The notes beneath the pieces were generated by a model. That model made no database searches and was not told where the DNA came from. It worked only from the letters and a program-made list of their open reading frames with translations. A stretch of DNA of 64,000 nt, taken from Niallia taxi (GTDB lineage Bacteria; Bacillota; Bacilli; Bacillales; Cytobacillaceae). This document shows, piece after piece, positions 25,721 to 34,640 of this stretch (its first letter is position 1; each line of letters begins with the position of its first letter). Position numbers and translations under genes: made by a program. The stretch lies in the NCBI RefSeq assembly GCF_004005475.1, contig NZ_RZTZ01000017.1, forward strand, positions 1 through 64,000, read 5' to 3'.

Positions 25721-26068
25721 ATGGTGATTCGAGACAGAGGAAAGATAAAATGGCTACCGGCAGCGTTCTTGCCAGAACAAAAACAACTGATAAGCGAAGC
25801 ATTGTACGACCTGAGCAAATTAGCGCAACCGATTCTCGACGAGTATCAAATCGAGGAAATCGAAAAAAAAATTTGCTACGCAATGGAGTACAACTTTTTC
25901 GTAACAATTAGCGTTTGGGAGTCGGGGCTAATTCACAAAATGAGCGGGTACATACGCTATTTAGAGCCGCTGAAAAAGGAAATACGAATGGAAGTCGGTA
26001 CACCCAGCGAATACATAATCGAAAGAATAAGTTTCGCCAATGTTATTTCGATATACTTAAATTCATAA
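25721..26068 (+). CDS. yolD: YolD-like protein
   Basis: A 115-residue protein of the YolD-like family (IRDRGKIKWLPAAFLPEQ at the start; the family opens with a DRG-x-KW pattern). The family is usually paired with a Y-family polymerase (UvrX/YqjW) and linked to UV tolerance in SPbeta. No polymerase gene is next to it here. The SOS-type operator in its promoter fits that link. It is the last gene before the attachment site. Confidence 0.82.
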   Translation: MVIRDRGKIKWLPAAFLPEQKQLISEALYDLSKLAQPILDEYQIEEIEKKICYAMEYNFFVTISVWESGLIHKMSGYIRYLEPLKKEIRMEVGTPSEYIIERISFANVISIYLNS

Positions 26069-26136
26069 AAATATCGCAAAGGCCATCGGAAAGTTATTGA
26101 CGGAACAATGATCCGGATGTTAAAATTCGGTTAAAA

Positions 26137-26199
26137 CGGTCAGTTGTTCGACTCAATGACCGATTCAACTTTCGATTAATAATAACGTTATATATAACG
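26137..26199. repeat. Inverted repeats next to the attachment site
   Basis: CGGTCA (26137-26142) and TGACCG (26157-26162) form an inverted pair, CGGTCAG recurs at 26211, and CGTTATATATAACG (26186-26199) is a perfect palindrome. Clusters of short repeats beside an att core are typical integrase or excisionase arm sites; binding is inferred. No gene is seen in 26069-26210. Confidence 0.4.
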
Positions 26200-26210
26200 C
26201 GCTCAATTAG

Positions 26211-26240
26211 CGGTCAGAGGTTCGAATCCTCTAAGGCGCG
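26211..26240 (+). other. tRNA 3'-end copy: prophage attachment site (right end)
   Basis: The stretch has a complete T arm (AGAGG-TTCGAAT-CCTCT) and a 3' acceptor strand AAGGCGC plus G, which would pair with GCGCCTT, as in some tRNA-Arg genes. The D arm and anticodon arm of a tRNA are missing upstream, so it is a fragment. Phages that integrate in tRNA 3' ends leave such a copy at the far end; the intact tRNA should lie at the left end outside the window. Confidence 0.7.
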
Positions 26241-26247
26241 TACTTAA

Positions 26248-26295
26248 AATAAGCCCTCTCTTTTATTATTTAAAGGAGAGGGCTTATTTTTATTT
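26248..26295 (+). terminator. Strong host-side terminator beyond the att site
   Basis: AATAAGCCCTCTC and GAGAGGGCTTATT form a perfect 13-pair stem followed by TTTTATTTT. It is probably the native terminator of the tRNA gene. From here to about 26590 I see only AT-rich DNA and no convincing gene. Confidence 0.8.
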
Positions 26296-26594
26296 TAGTA
26301 TAATATTATCAGCATGAAAAGGGTACGGACTGAATGCTCGCCCCCTTTATGTAAACTGAAGCAGCAACACATCCTATTTTAAAATACTAGCAATTCAGAG
26401 CTACCTCAAAGTTCTTTTTAACAGCATTCACAAAAGGGTTTAGGCAAGTTATCTATTTTTGTTTTCTTTTTGTAAAAGCTAATAAAATGAAAGAATTCAA
26501 GTGAAAAAAGGAGCTAACATTGACTTATGCTATTAAATTTAGCTCAATTGGTTCAATATGGTTAAATTTGAATGAAAATCGAATTTTAACTATC

Positions 26595-26624
26595 TTTACA
26601 TGCATTAACTTAAAGGAGTATGAT
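26595..26624 (+). promoter_or_regulatory. Probable promoter of the kdp operon
   Basis: TTTACA and TATGAT are 18 bases apart, placing the start of transcription near 26631, just before the first riboswitch. Confidence 0.5.
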
Positions 26625-26645
26625 TGCTAACATAATATTGCTTCT

Positions 26646-26790
26646 TATATCGCTGAATCTATTTTAGAGCGGGGGACCCATCCGCGGTATTTTTACCGCA
26701 CGGGGTGAATCCTTCTTAGTAAGGTAGGGCTACTCTTTTGGCCCGAATCCGACAGCTAACCTCGTAAGCGTGAAGAGAGAGGATGTGTAA
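26646..26790 (+). promoter_or_regulatory. c-di-AMP riboswitch (ydaO-yuaA), first copy
   Basis: The conserved blocks appear in order: CGCTGAAT, AGCGGGGGACCCA, ACGGGGTGAATCC, GTAGGG, GGCCCGAATCCGACAGCTAA, then CTCGTAAGCG. Ligand binding in this class turns gene expression off, and known targets include potassium transport. It is followed by its own terminator and then by a second aptamer rather than by a gene. Confidence 0.92.
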
Positions 26791-26813
26791 CTGGTGATCG
26801 AAAAAATCAACTC

Positions 26814-26844
26814 GACCACGGGGTAATCCTCCGCGGTCTTTTTT
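26814..26844 (+). terminator. Expression-platform terminator of the first riboswitch
   Basis: GACCACGG and CCGCGGTC pair in seven of eight positions, with additional inner pairs, followed by TTTTTT. Confidence 0.8.
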
Positions 26845-26868
26845 CTGTTAACTAAATTAAAAAATATC

Positions 26869-27005
26869 TTATATCGCTGAATCCACTTGGAGCGGGGGAC
26901 CCATTTTAATTGTGAGATTTCTCACCGGGGTGAATCCTTATTAAAGGTAGGGCTACTTCTTGGCCCGAATCCGGCAGCTAACTTCGTAAGCGTTAAGACA
27001 GAAGG
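26869..27005 (+). promoter_or_regulatory. c-di-AMP riboswitch (ydaO-yuaA), second copy
   Basis: Same conserved blocks as the first: CGCTGAAT, AGCGGGGGACCCA, CCGGGGTGAATCC, GTAGGG, GGCCCGAATCCGGCAGCTAA and TTCGTAAGCG. The variable arms differ, so the two are diverged copies. It directly precedes the kdp genes. Confidence 0.92.
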
Positions 27006-27022
27006 TATTACCTTGGAATTTT

Positions 27023-27051
27023 ACCCCTTGTGTAATACAGGGGGTTTTTTG
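27023..27051 (+). terminator. Expression-platform terminator of the second riboswitch
   Basis: ACCCCTTGT and ACAGGGGGT form nine pairs (one T-G), followed by TTTTT. It ends about 44 bases before the first ORF of the operon. Confidence 0.85.
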
Positions 27052-27094
27052 TGCAAAAAACAATGGTAAAATTTAACAAAAAGAGGAGAAGTGT

Positions 27095-27208
27095 ATGGAA
27101 GACTTGCTTATGCTTTTTATTATCGGAATGTCCTTAACCTCTATGTATGGATTAATTAGATGGTCTGCTAGAAAAACAGCTCGCAATGAGCAGGAGGGAC
27201 AGAAATGA
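27095..27208 (+). CDS. Small single-span membrane peptide leading the kdp operon
   Basis: A 37-residue peptide (MEDLLMLFIIGMSLTSMYGL then a basic tail) with one hydrophobic segment (about 4-21) and positive residues after it. GAGGAGA precedes the ATG, and its stop overlaps the kdpF start (ATGA), which supports real translation. It is not KdpF itself, which follows. It could stabilise or regulate the transporter, or only couple translation. Confidence 0.65.
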   Translation: MEDLLMLFIIGMSLTSMYGLIRWSARKTARNEQEGQK

Positions 27209-27285
27209 TTACTTATATATTTATCCTGGCGCTTGGTGTTGTTAGTTATTTGCTTTATGCCTTAATAAATCCTGAGAAATTTTAA
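27205..27285 (+). CDS. kdpF: KdpF, small stabilising subunit of the K+ ATPase
   Basis: A 26-residue hydrophobic peptide ending LLYALINPEKF, matching the KdpF pattern (E. coli ends LVYALINAEAF). KdpF is a single-span lipid-like stabiliser of KdpABC. It lies directly before kdpA, as usual. Confidence 0.88.
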   Translation: MITYIFILALGVVSYLLYALINPEKF

Positions 27286-27306
27286 GTTGGATGGAGGGAA
27301 ATTAAA

Positions 27307-28980
27307 TTGTTTTTGACAATAGTATCTATCATTCTCACATTGCTGATCATAGTTGGACTGGTAATACCAATGGGAAACTATATGGCTTCTGTTTTTAGTG
27401 ACAATACAACGAAGCTAGATAAGCTATTCCATCCTGTTGAAAAGTGGATATATAAGCTTGGGGGGATAAAAAACAATAACCAAAATTGGAAGCAGTATGC
27501 CTTATCGATGCTTACAGCAAATGCCTTTATGATTCTGTTAGTCTATTTAATCTTTCGGATGCAGGGTCACTTACCGTTAAATCCAGGGAATATTGCGGGA
27601 ATGAGCCCAGATTTAGCCTTTAATACGGCGATAAGCTTTATGACAAACACGAATTTACAGCATTATAGCGGTGAGTCTGGACTTTCGTTGCTTTCCCAGT
27701 TGATAGCCATTGTTTACATGATGTTTGTTGCGCCGGCTACTGCGTTGGCTGTTGCGATTGCGTTTATTAAGGGGCTGGCTGGAAAGAATATCGGCAACTT
27801 CTTTATTGATTTTACAAAAAGCATTACAAGAATCCTGCTGCCTATTGCCTTTGTAACTAGCTTTCTCTTTATAGCGCTTGGTGTTCCGCAAACATTCGAA
27901 ACAACGACGGAAGCAACAACGCTAGAAGGGGCGGAGCAAGTAATAGCGACAGGGCCGATTGGTTCCTTTCTTTCCATCAAGGAGCTAGGGAACAACGGAG
28001 GAGGCTATGTTGGTGTTAACTCTGCTCATCCATTCGAAAATCCGAATGCAATCAGCAATATCATGCAGATTATCTTAATGTTTTTATTGCCAGCATCCAT
28101 TCCAATTACTTACGGAAGGCTAGTTGGAAATAAAAAACAAGGAAAAGTACTATTAATCTCAATGTCTTTGATATTTCTTGTGTTCCTCAGCACGTCTCTT
28201 TATCAAGAATATCAGGGAAACCCAGCGCTTACAGCACTTGGCATATCTGCTGAAAACGGCAGTATGGAAGGAAAGGAAGTAAGATTAGGCATTGCACAGT
28301 CTGTTTTTTATGCGATAACAACAACTGCAACAGAGACCGGTGCTGTTAATACGATGCATGATACATTAACACCGATATCTGGTATGCTGTCTCTTGCCAA
28401 TATGCTGTTAAATACAGTATTTGGAGGTGTCGGCTCTGGTTTTATCAACATTATGATGTATGTATTAATCGCTGTATTTATTTCTGGGCTAATGGTAGGA
28501 AGAACACCTGAATTTCTCGGCAAAAAAATAGAAGGTAAAGAAATGAAGCTGATTGCTATAACGATGTTAATATCACCATGTCTTATATTAGTGGGGAGTG
28601 CGCTTGCGTTATTTACACCATTAGGGAGTGAGGGGATATCAAATCCAAGCTTTCACGGATTGACACAAGTACTGTACGAATTTACTTCGTCTGTTAATAA
28701 TAATGGCTCAGGTTTTGAAGGGCTTGGTGATGCAACGCCATTTTGGAATATATCAACAGGAATCGCCATGTTTATTGGCAGATACTTCCCCCTTATTACC
28801 ATGCTTGCAGTTTCTGGAAGTCTTGCAGCAAAAAATATTGTACCAGAAACAGCAGGAACATTTAAGACAGACACATCTCTTTTCGGAGGTTTATTTATCG
28901 GAACAGTATTCATTGTTGGAGCGTTAACGTTTTTCCCAGTATTAGTTTTAGGGCCAATTGCAGAATTTTTAACATGGTAA
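27307..28980 (+). CDS. kdpA: Potassium-transporting ATPase subunit KdpA
   Basis: A 557-residue channel-like subunit that binds and passes K+, homologous to SKT superfamily transporters. About ten membrane spans are visible. Selectivity-filter-type loops include TNTNLQHYSGES (about 115), NNGGGYVGVNSAHPFENP (about 230), TETGAVN and NNNGSGFEGL. Start is TTG after GGAGGG; the start region MFLTIVSIILTLLIIVGLV is a proper first span. Length equals the family norm. Confidence 0.96.
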   Translation: MFLTIVSIILTLLIIVGLVIPMGNYMASVFSDNTTKLDKLFHPVEKWIYKLGGIKNNNQNWKQYALSMLTANAFMILLVYLIFRMQGHLPLNPGNIAGMSPDLAFNTAISFMTNTNLQHYSGESGLSLLSQLIAIVYMMFVAPATALAVAIAFIKGLAGKNIGNFFIDFTKSITRILLPIAFVTSFLFIALGVPQTFETTTEATTLEGAEQVIATGPIGSFLSIKELGNNGGGYVGVNSAHPFENPNAISNIMQIILMFLLPASIPITYGRLVGNKKQGKVLLISMSLIFLVFLSTSLYQEYQGNPALTALGISAENGSMEGKEVRLGIAQSVFYAITTTATETGAVNTMHDTLTPISGMLSLANMLLNTVFGGVGSGFINIMMYVLIAVFISGLMVGRTPEFLGKKIEGKEMKLIAITMLISPCLILVGSALALFTPLGSEGISNPSFHGLTQVLYEFTSSVNNNGSGFEGLGDATPFWNISTGIAMFIGRYFPLITMLAVSGSLAAKNIVPETAGTFKTDTSLFGGLFIGTVFIVGALTFFPVLVLGPIAEFLTW

Positions 28981-28992
28981 TGGAGGGTAGCT

Positions 28993-31047
28993 ATGAATAC
29001 TCAGGAGGAACTGCAAAGTCAGAAAGGAAGTACGTTAATGAATAATAACATTATCATTCAGGCGGTTAAGGATTCATTTATTAAGCTGAATCCAACATTA
29101 ATGGTGAAAAATCCAATTATGTTTATTGTAGAATTAGGCTTTTTTATTACAGTTGTTCTGGCCATTTTTCCAGACGCATTCGAAGCAAACGGGGCGGAAC
29201 GCGGCTTTAATATTGCCGTTTCTATCATTCTATTGTTTACTATTTTGTTTGCAAACTTTGCAGAGGCGATTGCAGAAGGACGGGGAAAGGCTCAGGCCAG
29301 TACGCTAAAACAATCTAAAACAGATATGTTCGCAAACCTTTTAAATGAAGGCAGCATTAGTCATGTACCGTCCTCTCAGCTGAAAAAAGGTGACGTTGTA
29401 TTAGTTAAGCAAGGAGAAACGATACCAGGTGACGGAGAAGTGATTCAAGGATTGGCATCTGTCGATGAATCTGCAATCACAGGTGAATCAGCACCTGTTT
29501 TAAAAGAAGCTGGCGGCGATTTTAATTCTGTAACTGGCGGAACAATTGTAGTCAGTGATGAAATAAGGGTGAAAATAACAAGCAATCCAGGAGAATCCTT
29601 TTTAGATAAGATGATTTCATTAGTAGAAGGAGCAGAGCGGCAAAAAACACCGAATGAAATAGCATTGAATACGGTTTTGATTAGCTTAACTCTCATTTTC
29701 CTGTTTGTTGTCATCTCACTGCCGTTCTTTACAAACTATCTAGGCTTTCAGCTTTCATTGCCAGTATTAATTGCTCTTCTTGTTTGCTTAATTCCGACAA
29801 CAATTGGCGGACTCCTTTCAGCCATAGGGATTGCTGGGATGGATCGGGTCACAAAATTCAATGTCCTGGCGATGTCGGGTAAAGCAGTTGAGGCTGCTGG
29901 TGATATTAATACGATAATTTTAGATAAAACAGGTACGATAACATTTGGTAATCGGATGGCAAGTGAATTTATCAAAGCAGGCGAGGCTGATAAGGATATC
30001 TTTTATAAATGGGTTGCAGCAAGCTCACTGAAAGATGAAACACCAGAAGGCAGATCTGTTTTGGAGCTATTAAAAAAGGAAAATTATCACTATGATGATA
30101 CATTGGCAGCTGGAGCGGAGATAGTTGAATTCAAAGCGGAAACTAGAATGAGCGGCTTGAATTTGCAGGATGGTAGATTGGTCCGTAAAGGAGCAGTAGA
30201 TGCCATAAAGCAATGGGTTTTATCAAAAGGCGGCATAATACCTGCAGATTTAGACAAAAAAGCGAATCATATTGCACAAGCAGGGGGTACACCTTTAGCA
30301 GTAGCAATTGACAGCCGAATAGTTGGGCTCATTTACTTAAAGGATACTGTAAAACCAGGCATGAGAGAAAGATTCGAAGAGCTGCGGAGAATGGGCATAA
30401 AATCAATCATGTGCACTGGCGACAATCCTTTGACTGCAGCTACGATTGCTAAGGAAGCAGGGGTTGATGAGTTTATTGCTGAATGTAAGCCAGAGGATAA
30501 AATTGCAGTCATTAAGCAGGAGCAAGCAAAAGGCAAATTGGTCGCAATGACAGGCGATGGTACAAATGATGCGCCAGCATTAGCACAGGCAGATGTTGGA
30601 TTGGCAATGAACTGTGGTACAACTGCTGCTAAAGAGGCTGCCAACATGGTTGATTTGGATTCTAATCCAACTAAACTCATAGAAGTAGTTAGTATTGGGA
30701 AGCAGCTGCTAATGACAAGAGGAGCTTTAACAACCTTTAGCATTGCAAATGATATTGCCAAGTATTTTGCGATAGTGCCAGCCATGTTTATGGTGGCAAT
30801 ACCTGAAGTCAGCAGATTAAATATTATGGAGCTGCATTCACCGGTTTCGGCGATATTGTCTGCATTAATTTTTAATGCGGTTATCATCCCGCTTCTTATT
30901 CCGCTAGCGATGAAGGGAATAGCATATAAGCCAATGAGCTCTGATGCATTATTAAAGAAAAACCTGTTTTTATACGGTGCTGGAGGTGTTGTCGTTCCGT
31001 TCATTGGCATTAAAGTAATTGACTTGCTTATATCGACTGTATTATAA
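28993..31047 (+). CDS. kdpB: Potassium-transporting P-type ATPase subunit KdpB
   Basis: A 684-residue catalytic subunit that energises K+ uptake by ATP hydrolysis. It shows the actuator TGES motif (about 163, [10 protein letters not shown]), the phosphorylation site D311 in DKTGT, the nucleotide-binding KGAVDAI region and the hinge [12 protein letters not shown]. It begins 12 bases after kdpA, with GGAGGG. An extended N-terminus (about 15 residues before MNNNIIIQ) is included; an inner ATG at 29038 is the alternative start. Confidence 0.96.
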   Translation: MNTQEELQSQKGSTLMNNNIIIQAVKDSFIKLNPTLMVKNPIMFIVELGFFITVVLAIFPDAFEANGAERGFNIAVSIILLFTILFANFAEAIAEGRGKAQASTLKQSKTDMFANLLNEGSISHVPSSQLKKGDVVLVKQGETIPGDGEVIQGLASVDESAITGESAPVLKEAGGDFNSVTGGTIVVSDEIRVKITSNPGESFLDKMISLVEGAERQKTPNEIALNTVLISLTLIFLFVVISLPFFTNYLGFQLSLPVLIALLVCLIPTTIGGLLSAIGIAGMDRVTKFNVLAMSGKAVEAAGDINTIILDKTGTITFGNRMASEFIKAGEADKDIFYKWVAASSLKDETPEGRSVLELLKKENYHYDDTLAAGAEIVEFKAETRMSGLNLQDGRLVRKGAVDAIKQWVLSKGGIIPADLDKKANHIAQAGGTPLAVAIDSRIVGLIYLKDTVKPGMRERFEELRRMGIKSIMCTGDNPLTAATIAKEAGVDEFIAECKPEDKIAVIKQEQAKGKLVAMTGDGTNDAPALAQADVGLAMNCGTTAAKEAANMVDLDSNPTKLIEVVSIGKQLLMTRGALTTFSIANDIAKYFAIVPAMFMVAIPEVSRLNIMELHSPVSAILSALIFNAVIIPLLIPLAMKGIAYKPMSSDALLKKNLFLYGAGGVVVPFIGIKVIDLLISTVL

Positions 31048-31078
31048 ATTTTATTTGACTATTGGAAGGGATGAAAAC

Positions 31079-31642
31079 ATGTTTGCAACCGTTGCAAGAA
31101 CCAGCTTGCTGTTTATGCTTATTTGTGGATTGATTTACCCGTTAGCTGTTACAGGCATTGCCTCCATTTTGCTCCCAACACAGGCTAACGGCAGCCTCGT
31201 GTACGGGGAGAATAGTGAAATAATTGGCTCTAAGCTAATTGGTCAGTCATTTACGGATGAACGTTTATTTCATGGGAGAGTTTCAAGCATTAATTATGAT
31301 GCTTCAAGCTCTGGCACCAATAATTATGCACCAACAAATGCAGAGATGCTTGAGCGGACGAAGTTATCAATAGTGGAATGGAAGAAGGAAAATCCAAATC
31401 AAACACTGCAGGATTTGCCAATTGACCTTATTACAAACTCTGGGTCCGGGCTTGATCCTCATATTACTCCAGAGGCAGCAAGAGCGCAGGTAACAAGAAT
31501 CTCCAATAATACTAGCATAACAAAGCAGGAATTACTGGAATTGATTGAGCGTCATACAGAGAAAAAGGATTGGGGGATGTTTGGCGAGGAAAAGGTAAAT
31601 GTTCTGCAATTGAACATAGAATTAATGAAATTAATCCTCTAA
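31079..31642 (+). CDS. kdpC: Potassium-transporting ATPase subunit KdpC
   Basis: A 187-residue subunit with one N-terminal membrane span (about 5-30, TSLLFMLICGLIYPLAVTGI) and a cytoplasmic domain carrying the KdpC signature SGSGLDPHITPEAARAQV. It assists ATP binding by KdpB. The ATG at 31079 follows GGAAGGG; an upstream in-frame start would overlap kdpB and lacks a ribosome site. A 44-base gap and short inverted repeat lead to the next gene. Confidence 0.94.
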   Translation: MFATVARTSLLFMLICGLIYPLAVTGIASILLPTQANGSLVYGENSEIIGSKLIGQSFTDERLFHGRVSSINYDASSSGTNNYAPTNAEMLERTKLSIVEWKKENPNQTLQDLPIDLITNSGSGLDPHITPEAARAQVTRISNNTSITKQELLELIERHTEKKDWGMFGEEKVNVLQLNIELMKLIL

Positions 31643-31686
31643 TACAGATTGGGTTTCCCGCTTGTGACTAAGCGGGAAGCTTATGA

Positions 31687-32883
31687 ATGATGGAGCTGAT
31701 GTTGGGTGTGAATACGGAAAATCCATTTGCCAACAGGAGAACGCCTGAAGAAATCCTTGCAGAAATCAATAAGCAAAGCAGGGGTAAATTAAAGCTGTAT
31801 ATTGGCGCAGCACCAGGGGTCGGAAAGACATATAGAATGCTACAGGATGCTAATGAATTGCGGAACGAAGGAAAGGATATTGTCATTGGGCTGGTTGAAA
31901 CACATAACAGAATGGAAACAGGAAATCAGATAGGAAAACTAGAGAGAGTTCCACTGCTTGAAATAACATATAAAGGAAAGAAGTTTTTTGAAGTAAATGT
32001 TCCGGCTATCATAGCAAGAAAACCGGAAATTGTCATTATTGACGAGCTTGCTCATTCGAATATTTATGGATCAGTAAATCCAAAAAGATACCTAGATGTA
32101 GAAGAAATAGTAGCTGCAGGGATTGACGTTTATACAGCTGTTAATATACAGCATTTGGAAAGTGTTCATGATATTGTGGAGAATTTCACTGGGGTAAAAG
32201 TAAAGGAAAGACTGCCAGACCTTTTTCTTGATAAAGCAGATGAAATTCAGCTTATTGACATCACTCCAATTGAACTAAGAAAGCGGCTGAAGGAAGGAAA
32301 GATTTATGCAAACCATAAAATTCAGCAAAGCTTAAGTAATTTTTTTACGGAAGCGAATCTTTATGCATTAAGAGAGTTGGCTTTAAGAGAAGTAGCCGAT
32401 GATGTGGATGAAAAAATAGAAGAGAACAATGGTCATCTTTACCAAGGTCCGATTGGACTTCATGAAAAGATATTAGTATGCGTGCAGTATAGTGAAACAG
32501 CGGAAAAGCTGATAAGAAGAGGCTGGCGTATGGCCAATCGACTAAAGGCAAAGCTCTATGTGCTCCATGTTACAGATACTGAAGTGCTGGAAATGCCGCA
32601 ATGGAAAAGGGAAAAGATCAGAGTCTGGGAAGAATTATCCATACAGTTTGATGCTCAGTTTATTCTTCAGAAAAAAGGAAAGAAAAAGCCTGCTAAAGTA
32701 ATTGTGGAAACAGCCAAAAGTTACTTTATTACGCAAATATTATTAGGGCAATCAGCAAGAACAAGGTGGGAGGAAATTAAGAGAGGCTCCATCGTCAATG
32801 ATATTATGAGACAAACAACTAATATAGATATTCATATTGTGGCAGACAGCAAGCCAATAAGAAAGGAAAATAAACGGAAATGA
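31687..32883 (+). CDS. KdpD-like sensor without histidine kinase
   Basis: A 398-residue cytoplasmic protein matching only the N-terminal part of KdpD. It has the KdpD sensor domain with Walker A GAAPGVGKT (about 40-48) and IIDELAH (about 118), then a universal-stress-like domain (about 255-385, KILVCVQYSETAEKLIRRGW). The four-span membrane domain and the kinase of full KdpD are absent, and no response regulator KdpE is nearby. Stand-alone KdpD sensors occur in other Firmicutes; in S. aureus full KdpD binds c-di-AMP through its USP domain. Three in-frame ATGs make the start uncertain (31687, 31690 or 31699). Confidence 0.88.
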   Translation: MMELMLGVNTENPFANRRTPEEILAEINKQSRGKLKLYIGAAPGVGKTYRMLQDANELRNEGKDIVIGLVETHNRMETGNQIGKLERVPLLEITYKGKKFFEVNVPAIIARKPEIVIIDELAHSNIYGSVNPKRYLDVEEIVAAGIDVYTAVNIQHLESVHDIVENFTGVKVKERLPDLFLDKADEIQLIDITPIELRKRLKEGKIYANHKIQQSLSNFFTEANLYALRELALREVADDVDEKIEENNGHLYQGPIGLHEKILVCVQYSETAEKLIRRGWRMANRLKAKLYVLHVTDTEVLEMPQWKREKIRVWEELSIQFDAQFILQKKGKKKPAKVIVETAKSYFITQILLGQSARTRWEEIKRGSIVNDIMRQTTNIDIHIVADSKPIRKENKRK

Positions 32884-33305
32884 ACGTAGCATTTTTTCTC
32901 ATTCCAAAACAAGAGGTTGCTTTCGTATTTCAACATTGGACAATGAGACAGGTAATGGAAAAGATGGAATATCACCGCTACAGTGCTGTGCCAATCTTAA
33001 ACAAGAATGGTCACTACTTAGGCACAATAACGGAAGGTGACTTACTGTGGAAAATGAAGAATACTGGTAATCTCGATTTTCAGCATACAAATGTAGTCAG
33101 CCTTCAAGATGTGCCGCTCTATTCTAAATATGAAGCCATTTCCGTCAGCAGCGAAATAGAAGAAATAGTTAGTACCCTACTTGAACAAAACTTTGTCCCA
33201 GTCGTTGATGATTCAGGTGTGTTTATTGGGATTATTAGACGAAGAGAAGTGATACAGTGGCTTTCAAAGCAAAATGGCAATGCGATGCTACAAGAAACTG
33301 ATTAG
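32880..33305 (+). CDS. Two-CBS-domain protein, possible c-di-AMP sensor
   Basis: A 141-residue protein built from two CBS modules (about 8-62 with YSAVPILNKNGHYLGTITEGDL, and about 75-130 with FVPVVDDSGVFIGIIRRREVI). Size and C-terminal pattern resemble the Bacillus DarB/CbpB (YkuL) proteins that bind c-di-AMP. It overlaps the KdpD-like gene by four bases, so both are co-expressed under the riboswitches. A role as sensor of c-di-AMP for potassium uptake is inferred. Confidence 0.82.
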   Translation: MNVAFFLIPKQEVAFVFQHWTMRQVMEKMEYHRYSAVPILNKNGHYLGTITEGDLLWKMKNTGNLDFQHTNVVSLQDVPLYSKYEAISVSSEIEEIVSTLLEQNFVPVVDDSGVFIGIIRRREVIQWLSKQNGNAMLQETD

Positions 33306-33327
33306 GAATGTCTAATCAGTTTCTTGT
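33290..33327. terminator. Long perfect hairpin between converging operons
   Basis: ACAAGAAACTGATTAG and its exact complement form a 16-pair stem with a six-base loop; it overlaps the last codons of the CBS gene and serves the converging rocD gene as well. Confidence 0.8.
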
Positions 33328-33338
33328 TCTTATCTTCT

Positions 33339-34535
33339 TTATTCTGCGGTAAACACTTGATTAATTCTTTCAAGTGCCCAATCCAATTCTTGCGCAGTGA
33401 TAATCAGCGGCGGCGCAAACCGAATTACCGTATCGTGCGTTTCTTTGCAAAGCAAGCCAAGATCCTTCAACCGCTCACAATATGGTCGTGCTGCCTCATA
33501 TAATTCCATACCGATAAATAATCCTCTGCCACGAACTTCTTTAATTGCCGGGCTCTTGATTTCTTGCAGTTTGGCAAGAAAATAAGAGCCAAGCTCATGG
33601 GACCGTTCTGCAAGCTTTTCCTCCTCTATTACTTCTAATGCTGCGATGGAGACGGCACATGCAAGCGGGTTTCCGCCAAATGTAGACCCGTGTGATCCTG
33701 GATTGAATACGCCGAGTATGTCCTTGTTTGCAACAACACAGGAAATAGGAAATACGCCTCCACCAAGTGCTTTGCCCAATATAAGCACGTCTGGCTCGAT
33801 GTCCTCCCACTCATAGGCAAACATTTTTCCTGTTCTGCCAAGGCCAACTTGAATTTCATCTGCGATAAAGAGAACGTTATGCTTTTGACATAATTCAAAT
33901 GCAGCTTTAATAAAGCCGGGAGGTGGGAGAATAATACCAGCTTCTCCTTGAATTGGCTCGATCAAAAATGCTGCCGTACTTGGAGTAATCGCTTGTTTAA
34001 GACTGTCTAGATCTCCGTATGGAATGAGTTTAAAGCCAGGAAGCAATGGACCGAAACCACGCTGATATTCAGCCTCAGACGATAACGAAACGGCGGCCAT
34101 CGTGCGGCCGTGGAAATTTCCTGTGCATGCAATAATTTCTGCCGAATTAGCTTTGACGCCTTTCACATCATAGGCCCAGCGCCTTGCTGCTTTAATGGCT
34201 GTTTCAACAGCCTCTGCACCAGTATTCATCGGCAGTGACATATCCTTATTTGTCCATTTACTAAGCTTCTCATACCATGGACCGAGCTGACTATGGTGAA
34301 AGGCGCGGGAGGTTAATGTCACTTTATCAGCTTGATTTTTTAAAGCCTCAATAATTTTCGGATGCCGATGTCCTTGGTTTACGGCCGAATAGGCACTAAG
34401 CATATCCATATATTTTGTGTTTTCTGGGTCTTCCACCCATACCCCTTCTGCTTTTTCAATCACTATTGGCAGAGGGTGATAATTGTTTGCTCCATATTTT
34501 TCCGTTTGCCTTATAATCCTTTCCGATAAAGACAT
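33339..34535 (-). CDS. rocD: Ornithine aminotransferase
   Basis: A 398-residue PLP enzyme converting ornithine and 2-oxoglutarate to glutamate-5-semialdehyde and glutamate in arginine breakdown. It has [19 protein letters not shown] (about 105), the [14 protein letters not shown] segment and the PLP lysine in LGKALGGG (about 253). B. subtilis RocD is 401 residues. The start at 34535 has GGAGG well placed; longer in-frame starts have none. It is divergent from the regulator and rocB, which act in the same pathway. Confidence 0.95.
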   Translation of the reverse strand: MSLSERIIRQTEKYGANNYHPLPIVIEKAEGVWVEDPENTKYMDMLSAYSAVNQGHRHPKIIEALKNQADKVTLTSRAFHHSQLGPWYEKLSKWTNKDMSLPMNTGAEAVETAIKAARRWAYDVKGVKANSAEIIACTGNFHGRTMAAVSLSSEAEYQRGFGPLLPGFKLIPYGDLDSLKQAITPSTAAFLIEPIQGEAGIILPPPGFIKAAFELCQKHNVLFIADEIQVGLGRTGKMFAYEWEDIEPDVLILGKALGGGVFPISCVVANKDILGVFNPGSHGSTFGGNPLACAVSIAALEVIEEEKLAERSHELGSYFLAKLQEIKSPAIKEVRGRGLFIGMELYEAARPYCERLKDLGLLCKETHDTVIRFAPPLIITAQELDWALERINQVFTAE

Positions 34536-34623
34536 AAGGGTTCCTCCATTCATTAGGTGGTTTATCAAACGTGAGTTTATATCATATGATTTGTTGTCCA
34601 AACATAAACTAAAATAGCTGATT

Positions 34624-34640
34624 TTTCCGTAATGTGGAAA
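34624..34640. promoter_or_regulatory. Possible operator in the rocD/iclR divergent region
   Basis: TTTCC-N7-GGAAA is an inverted repeat like those bound by IclR-family proteins. A second palindrome, ATTGCGCAAT, is at 34757-34766. The region of 298 bases holds no gene; I found no clear sigma-54 promoter of the RocR type. Confidence 0.3.

Noticed and set aside
26190-26240. Complete tRNA gene
   Set aside because: Only the T arm and 3' acceptor strand are present; upstream bases do not form D or anticodon arms.
26520-26630. 36-codon ORF starting at TTG after AAAAGGAG, before the kdp riboswitches
   Set aside because: Short, no family features, and overlaps the likely promoter; chance is the better explanation.
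26887-27069. 60-codon open frame over the second riboswitch
   Set aside because: It coincides with conserved aptamer and terminator RNA elements; no ribosome site.
30333-31010. 225-codon open frame on the minus strand inside kdpB
   Set aside because: Antisense shadow of a well-supported gene with P-type ATPase motifs.
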